In this document: positions 6,383 through 10,323 of the stretch, piece after piece
Numbering within the stretch: the stretch's first letter is position 1
Layout: each line of letters begins with the position of its first letter
Assembly (NCBI GenBank): GCA_025057405.1
Contig: JANWXV010000016.1
Coordinates: 1 to 10,323 of the forward strand
Reading direction: 5' to 3'
DNA: 10,323 nt
Source of the DNA: Candidatus Bipolaricaulota bacterium
GTDB taxonomy: Bacteria; Bipolaricaulota; Bipolaricaulia; RBG-16-55-9; DRXL01
Notes under the pieces: model-generated
What the model was told of the DNA's origin: nothing
Databases searched by the model: none
Seen by the model: the letters and a program-made list of their open reading frames with translations, nothing else
Translations under genes and position numbers: made by a program

Positions 6383-7489
6383 TCATTCGCGGTCGTTCTT
6401 GCGCCGACGCAAGAACGTCGGGACGTCCCAGTCGTCGGCACGACTGCGGTCGCGTCGGATGCTGCGCTCGACTTTCTCGATCAGCTCTTCGTCGTCCTCC
6501 TCTTCGAGTTCGAGTTGCCCTCGCTTGGCTAACTCTTCTTTGCTCAACTCTTCGTGTTGCTGGAAGCCCGTGGCGATCACCGTGACCCGCACGCGCTCAC
6601 AGCCCTCCTTCACGACGGCACCAAAGAAGATCTCGGCTTGCTCGGAGAGCGTATCGCGCACGAGAGAAGCCGCTTCGGTGACTTCTTCGAGAGAGAGATC
6701 GGGGCCGCCGGTGATGTTCAGAATCAGCCGTTGCGCCCCTTCGATGGAGCCTTCCAAGAGCGGACTGGTAATCGCGTTGCGCGCCGCGTCGCGCATCCGA
6801 TTCTGCCCCTCGCCCTCGCCGATGCCCATCAACGCCGTGCCAGCGTTGCGCATCGTCGCCTTGATGTCGGCAAAATCGAGATTGATCATCCCCGGCACGG
6901 TGATCAAGTCCGAAATTCCCTGAATCCCCTGACGCAGAATCTCATCGGCGAGTTCAAACGCTTTGACCAACGGCATCTCCGGAGGGGCGACTTTGAGCAG
7001 ACGATCGTTGGGGATCGCGATGAGCGTATCTACGTACTGGCGCAGCTCTTCGATGCCCTTCTTGGCGCGCTCGGCCCGCACGCGCCCTTCAAACGAGAAG
7101 GGCTTGGTGACGACGGCGACCGTGAGCATCTGCGCTTCGCGCGCCAGGCGTGCGATGACGGGAGCAGCGCCCGTGCCCGTCCCGCCCCCCATCCCCGCGG
7201 TGATGAAGACCATCTCGGCCTCATCGAGCATCTCGATCAATTCGGCTTCGGATTCTTCAGCGGCCTTGCGCCCGACTTCGGGATCGCCCCCCGCGCCCAA
7301 GCCCTGCGTGAGCTTCGTGCCGATCTGCACGGTGCGGTCAGCCTCCACGATCGAGAGCACCTGCGCATCGGTGTTGACCACGACCAGCTCGACGTCCTTG
7401 ACTTTGGCCTTCTTCATGCGGTCCACGGCGTTCCCGCCGCCACCGCCCACACCGATAACTTTGATCCGTGCTAAACCGTTGCGGCCCAT
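6383..7489 (-). CDS. ftsZ: cell division protein FtsZ
   Basis: FtsZ is the tubulin-like GTPase that polymerises into the cytokinetic ring at midcell. The 368-residue product shows an N-terminal IKVIGVGGGGGNAVDRM (9-25), the tubulin signature GGGTGTG (101-107), VVTKPFSFEGRVR (126-138), IAIPNDRLL (158-166), and the T7 loop NLDFADIKATM (203-213) that completes the GTPase site of the next subunit. A short acidic linker (about 312-342) leads to the conserved C-terminal peptide DVPTFLR (355-361), the docking site for FtsA and similar tethers, followed by a basic tail RRKNDRE. The ATG at 7489 is preceded by GGGAGGAAC. A longer in-frame start would run into ftsA. It is the last gene of murB-ftsQ-ftsA-ftsZ, 23 bases after ftsA. 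Its 3' end carries unusual inverted repeats. Confidence 0.98.
   Translation of the reverse strand: MGRNGLARIKVIGVGGGGGNAVDRMKKAKVKDVELVVVNTDAQVLSIVEADRTVQIGTKLTQGLGAGGDPEVGRKAAEESEAELIEMLDEAEMVFITAGMGGGTGTGAAPVIARLAREAQMLTVAVVTKPFSFEGRVRAERAKKGIEELRQYVDTLIAIPNDRLLKVAPPEMPLVKAFELADEILRQGIQGISDLITVPGMINLDFADIKATMRNAGTALMGIGEGEGQNRMRDAARNAITSPLLEGSIEGAQRLILNITGGPDLSLEEVTEAASLVRDTLSEQAEIFFGAVVKEGCERVRVTVIATGFQQHEELSKEELAKRGQLELEEEDDEELIEKVERSIRRDRSRADDWDVPTFLRRRKNDRE
6394..6417. terminator. 10-bp perfect inverted repeat, candidate structural terminator for dnaN
   Basis: CGTTCTTGCG (6394-6403) and CGCAAGAACG (6408-6417) form a perfect 10-bp stem with a 4-base loop, 18 bases after the dnaN stop. 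It lies inside the ftsZ codons for the conserved C-terminal peptide (TFLRRRKN). No T-run follows on either strand, so it is not a classic intrinsic terminator. It could act as a pause or RNA-stabilising hairpin for either convergent transcript. Confidence 0.4.
6420..6446. repeat. second pair of palindromes in the ftsZ tail
   Basis: Two bases beyond the 10-bp stem lies the 10-base palindrome GGGACGTCCC (6420-6429). A further perfect 7-bp stem follows: CAGTCGT (6429-6435) and ACGACTG (6440-6446), with a 4-base loop. All lie in the ftsZ codons around the residues SRADDWDVP. Three inverted repeats within 53 bases is more than expected from coding sequence. Confidence 0.4.
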
Positions 7490-7512
7490 AGTTCCTCCCG
7501 CCGACGGCCCGA

Positions 7513-8787
7513 TCATCCTCGCAGGAAACGATTGAGCCACCGCATCAATCTCCCAAAAAGGCTCTTCCACCCATCTCCCTGGAGACGAGCTCCGCCCCAC
7601 TGGCGCACCCCCCGCTGCTTGCCAAACCGATGAACATACTCTTTCGAGACGACCGAGTACTTCACCAAACCAATCACCGTCGAGTAGATCGGGCTTTCTA
7701 CGATGTCGCGCAACCCGTGAATCCCCGTGGGATTCCGCCCGCGACGCACGGCAATATCATAGCGTTCCGAGACGAACTCCGGCAGCCCTTTCAACAGCGA
7801 CGTGCCGCCCGTGAGCACGATCCCCGCGGGGATCAGATCGCGATAGCCTACGTCCTCGATCTCGCCCATCGCCAGATCGAACAGCTCTTCGAGTCTCGGC
7901 TCTATAATCTTAGCGAGCTTGCGCTTGGAGATGAGCTTCTTCTCTTCTGCCAGCGTCGTGATCTCAATGCGCTCCTCTTCGGCGCTCTCGTCGGTCAGTC
8001 GGGGCAAGCCCTCTTGAATCTTGATCCGATCTGCTTCTTCATACGAGACTTTCAAGCCCACAGCGATATCGTTGGTGATGTGCTCCCCCGCGATGGGCAG
8101 GATCTTGCTGAACCAAATATCGCCGTCGCGGAAGATCGCAATATCGGTGGTACCGCCGCCGATGTCCATCAGCGCGACGCCCAGCTCTTTCTCGGCCTCG
8201 TTGAGCACGGCATAACTGCTCGCCAAGGGCTGGAGCACGATCTGGTCAACTTCGATGCCTACGTTGTTGACGCAGCGAATAATATTATGAACGGCCGTAA
8301 TAGACCCGGTAACGATATGCACGTCTACTTCGAGACGTGTGCCGGTCATTCCTACGGGATCGGTGATCCCCTCTTGGCCGTCAACAATATACTGTCGAGG
8401 AATGACGTGAATGAGCTGGCTGTCCGGGCTGATCTGGACGGCCTGAGCGTTGTCAATGACGCGCTGGACGTCTTCCAGAGCGATGATGCGACTGTCGCGC
8501 GAAATCGAGACGGTCCCAGAGTTATTGATGCTGTTGATGTGCCTTCCGGCGATGCCGGCGAAGACGTGCTCGATCTTGACATCGGCCATATTCTCAGCCT
8601 CTTCGATGGCCCGCTTGATGCTGGCCGTCGTCTCGCCGATGTCCACGACGACGCCCTTCTCTAAGCCGCGCGATGGGGCCTTCCCCATCCCGATGATCTC
8701 GATATTTCCGTCCTCGACGTTACAGACCAACGCGACGACTTTCGTCGTGCCGATGTCCAACCCAACAACGATCTCCCCCATTCCCAT
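7513..8787 (-). CDS. ftsA: cell division protein FtsA
   Basis: FtsA is the actin-like ATPase that anchors FtsZ filaments to the inner membrane and recruits later division proteins. The 424-residue product contains the ATPase motifs phosphate-1 (GLDIGTTK, 9-16), phosphate-2 (DIGGGTTD, 208-215) and adenosine (VLTGGTS, 324-330). The FtsA-specific 1C subdomain occupies about residues 85-165. The C-terminus WKSLFGRLMRWLNRFLRG (407-424) is a basic amphipathic helix, the expected membrane-targeting sequence. The start is ambiguous: ATGs at 8787 and 8781 and GTGs at 8790 and 8793 are all in frame, behind AGGGGTGG. I take 8787 because it leaves GGGG at usable spacing. It follows ftsQ by about 8 bases, so coupling is likely, and it precedes ftsZ by 23 bases. 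Confidence 0.97.
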   Translation of the reverse strand: MGMGEIVVGLDIGTTKVVALVCNVEDGNIEIIGMGKAPSRGLEKGVVVDIGETTASIKRAIEEAENMADVKIEHVFAGIAGRHINSINNSGTVSISRDSRIIALEDVQRVIDNAQAVQISPDSQLIHVIPRQYIVDGQEGITDPVGMTGTRLEVDVHIVTGSITAVHNIIRCVNNVGIEVDQIVLQPLASSYAVLNEAEKELGVALMDIGGGTTDIAIFRDGDIWFSKILPIAGEHITNDIAVGLKVSYEEADRIKIQEGLPRLTDESAEEERIEITTLAEEKKLISKRKLAKIIEPRLEELFDLAMGEIEDVGYRDLIPAGIVLTGGTSLLKGLPEFVSERYDIAVRRGRNPTGIHGLRDIVESPIYSTVIGLVKYSVVSKEYVHRFGKQRGVRQWGGARLQGDGWKSLFGRLMRWLNRFLRG

Positions 8788-8795
8788 CACCACCC

Positions 8796-9491
8796 CTAAT
8801 CTTTCGTTCGTGCCAAGCGATCCCGCACGACAGCCATTCCTCTCCACCGCAGATCAAGAGCGCGGTGGCGCGCTTGGGGGAGCGCGTCCACCAACGCTTC
8901 CCATCGCGTCCATTCCCCATGAAGATCGTAAACAGTCACCCACAGATCGGGGCCACCCCGCAGAGATAAGATCAGATCGCTCCCGATGAAGCGAACGGTC
9001 GTGATGCGATTCAAGAAACGCCCCGGGGCATTGAGAAGTGCGCGCATGGGAGCAAGATAGAAGAGATCGCGCAGGCGCAGGCCACGCTCTGTCTCTGTGG
9101 TCTCTAAGCCGGAAAAGACCGGCCCAAAGAGCGTTTGCGGCCGTGCGTGCGCGAAGAGAAATCCCGCGTCGTCGCTCCAATAGAGTGTCCCATCGGACAC
9201 TCGCACCAAAGCCCACGGCTCGCGCTCTTGCAGCGCGACCCGCACACCGCCCCAGAGAACTCGGTGCACGTGGGCTTCACGAACCTCAGGCAGCTCCAGC
9301 AGCGAGCGCTCCGCGGCTGCGAGGTCCGCGGTCAACCAGTTTGCCCCTACTTGAAACGGGAGCCTCTGAAAAGCTCTCTCGGCTTCTATCCTCTCACCAC
9401 CCTCAACGACAATCTCTCGTATGGCTATGTACTCGCGCCACGGTAAGAAGCAGATTCCTACCAGCGCTAACAACCACCCTAACCGGCGCAC
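8796..9491 (-). CDS. ftsQ: cell division protein FtsQ/DivIB
   Basis: FtsQ is a single-pass membrane protein that links FtsA/FtsZ-side and periplasmic division proteins by binding FtsB and FtsL. The 231-residue product has one N-terminal membrane helix (about 4-17), then a POTRA domain (about 23-95) starting IAIREIVVEGGERIEAE and ending RVALQEREPWALV, a typical FtsQ hinge. The beta domain follows, including LYWSDDAGFLF and TVRFIGSDLILSLRGG. Sequence conservation in this family is low, so fold order and position in the cluster carry the call. The start is the GTG at 9491, since a stop lies three codons upstream in frame. This leaves only about three residues before the membrane helix, an unusually short cytoplasmic tail. 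It lies 6 bases from murB and is in the same frame. Confidence 0.9.
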   Translation of the reverse strand: MRRLGWLLALVGICFLPWREYIAIREIVVEGGERIEAERAFQRLPFQVGANWLTADLAAAERSLLELPEVREAHVHRVLWGGVRVALQEREPWALVRVSDGTLYWSDDAGFLFAHARPQTLFGPVFSGLETTETERGLRLRDLFYLAPMRALLNAPGRFLNRITTVRFIGSDLILSLRGGPDLWVTVYDLHGEWTRWEALVDALPQARHRALDLRWRGMAVVRDRLARTKD

Positions 9492-9497
9492 ATCGTC

Positions 9498-10323
9498 TCA
9501 GGCCACGACGGCCAGCTCTAACTGTAACTCGACACCAAAATATTTAAGCACATAAGACCGGGCGATGTCAATTAGCTGGAGGACGTCGCGGCTGGTGGCC
9601 CCCCCCTCATTGATGATAAAATTCGCATGCTTTGCGGAGATTACCGCTCCGCCCACCCGATACCCCTTGAGTCCTGCTTGGTCGATCAGTTGGCCGGCTG
9701 GGGGGGCCGCTGGGGGGTTGCGAAAGACGCAGCCGGGGCTGGGCAGCCCCAAGGGCTGGCGCTCACGCCGGCGCGCTAACAGCGCCGCCCCATCCCATGA
9801 TCTCCCGCTTCCTATGCGGAATTCCCCCTCAATCACGATCAGCTTCTCCTCTTGAAACCGGCTCATACGATAGCCGAACCGGCAGTCGTCCCTCTCTAGG
9901 GTAATCAATTTTCCGTCAAAAGTCAATGCCCGTACCCGGGCGACAACCTCGGAGATCGAGCTTTCGGGGATCCCGGCGTTCATCACCAAGGCCCCGCCCA
10001 CACTGGCCGGGATGCCCACCAGAAAATCCAGCTCGCGCGACCCTTGCGCGCGCACCGCCGAGATGATCCCCGCCAAACTCGCCCCCGCTTCGGCCTTCAT
10101 AATATTCTCTTTGATCTCAATGCGCCCAAAATCTGGCCCCAGCTTGATCACAATGCCGCGCACCCCTTCATCGGGGAAGAGAATATTCGTCCCGTTCCCA
10201 ATGATTCTCCATGAAAGACCGTGCTCCTGCGCAAACGAGATCGTCTCGCAGATATCTTCTACCGAGCGCGGCAAGACAAAATAATCAGCCTTGCCCCCGA
10301 TGCGCAACGACGTGTGCCGGGAG
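9498..10323 (-). CDS. murB: UDP-N-acetylenolpyruvoylglucosamine reductase, N-terminus cut by window edge
   Basis: MurB reduces the enolpyruvyl group of UDP-GlcNAc-enolpyruvate with NADPH through FAD, giving UDP-MurNAc for peptidoglycan. The frame is open to the right edge: residues RHTSLRIGGKADYFV precede and span the TTG at 10305-10307, which is an internal Leu and not the start. About 20-30 N-terminal residues are missing. Numbered from that Leu, GNGTNILF (38-45) and GIPASVGGALVMNAG (98-112) bind FAD, Arg147 sits in FGYRMSRF, and Glu264 in the final LQLELAVVA fits the catalytic Glu. The short form without the extra Tyr loop indicates type II. At the proton-donor position the usual Ser (GSxFKNP) is Cys193 in PSPGCVFRNPP (codon 9729-9731). 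It heads the visible part of the division cluster. murC, ddl or murG may lie outside. Confidence 0.95.
   Translation of the reverse strand, partial: SRHTSLRIGGKADYFVLPRSVEDICETISFAQEHGLSWRIIGNGTNILFPDEGVRGIVIKLGPDFGRIEIKENIMKAEAGASLAGIISAVRAQGSRELDFLVGIPASVGGALVMNAGIPESSISEVVARVRALTFDGKLITLERDDCRFGYRMSRFQEEKLIVIEGEFRIGSGRSWDGAALLARRRERQPLGLPSPGCVFRNPPAAPPAGQLIDQAGLKGYRVGGAVISAKHANFIINEGGATSRDVLQLIDIARSYVLKYFGVELQLELAVVA

Noticed and set aside
6554..7474. 306-codon open frame on the plus strand opposite ftsZ
   Set aside because: It lies opposite the fully conserved ftsZ and has low-complexity His/Arg/Asp-rich content typical of a shadow frame in GC-rich DNA.
7903..7908. TATAAT on the plus strand within ftsA as an antisense promoter
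   Set aside because: No -35 element at suitable spacing and no gene or structured RNA downstream.
8278..8292. AT-rich near-palindrome (AATAATATTATGA) in ftsA
   Set aside because: It falls on codons for a conserved His-Asn-Ile-Ile-Arg segment and is short. It is likely a chance result of AAT/ATT codons.
7630..8664. Long open frame of 344 codons on the plus strand opposite ftsA
   Set aside because: It is the antisense shadow of ftsA, whose conserved ATPase motifs are intact on the minus strand. The plus-strand translation matches no family I know.
10305..10307. TTG as the murB start codon
   Set aside because: The frame remains open upstream to the edge and encodes RHTS, part of the normal MurB N-terminus before LRIGGKAD. 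The TTG is an internal Leu.

Overview
The window is a compact bacterial chromosomal segment, roughly high-50s percent GC, packed with core genes. No gap between genes exceeds about 100 bases. I see no rRNA, tRNA, CRISPR array, transposase or insertion sequence. GTG starts are common. Codon style is even throughout, so nothing looks recently acquired except possibly the toxin-antitoxin pair at the left edge. The phylum cannot be fixed from sequence alone. The gene order and the leaderless-type promoters would suit a deep-branching or poorly cultivated lineage, but that is only an impression.

Left part, minus strand (1-1557): fabF (fatty-acid chain elongation), then after 13 bases a small helical protein, then after 4 bases the first 20 codons of a PIN-domain (VapC-like) toxin that runs off the left edge. 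The last two form a probable toxin-antitoxin module tied to the fabF transcript.

Divergent plus-strand block (1658-4124): a membrane-anchored left-handed beta-helix (hexapeptide) protein, an NTF2-like lipoprotein and an acyl-CoA dehydrogenase. A 100-base divergent promoter region separates this block from fabF. The lipoprotein and dehydrogenase genes form one unit.

Plus-strand block (4165-6376): lspA (signal peptidase II), tmk (dTMP kinase) and dnaN (sliding clamp), nearly contiguous and apparently one operon.

Right part, minus strand (6383-10323): a division and cell-wall (dcw-type) cluster murB-ftsQ-ftsA-ftsZ, with murB cut by the right edge. ftsZ and dnaN converge with only 6 bases between their stop codons. 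A cluster of inverted repeats sits in the last ftsZ codons.

The lead genes of three plus-strand transcripts have a TATAAT/TATACT -10 box only 7-8 bases before the start codon, which predicts leaderless mRNAs. fabF and the operon-internal genes tmk, dnaN and ftsZ carry recognisable Shine-Dalgarno sequences. No wholly new system is evident. The best leads are the toxin-antitoxin pair behind fabF, the leaderless promoter pattern, the inverted-repeat cluster at the ftsZ/dnaN junction and a Ser-to-Cys change at the MurB active site.
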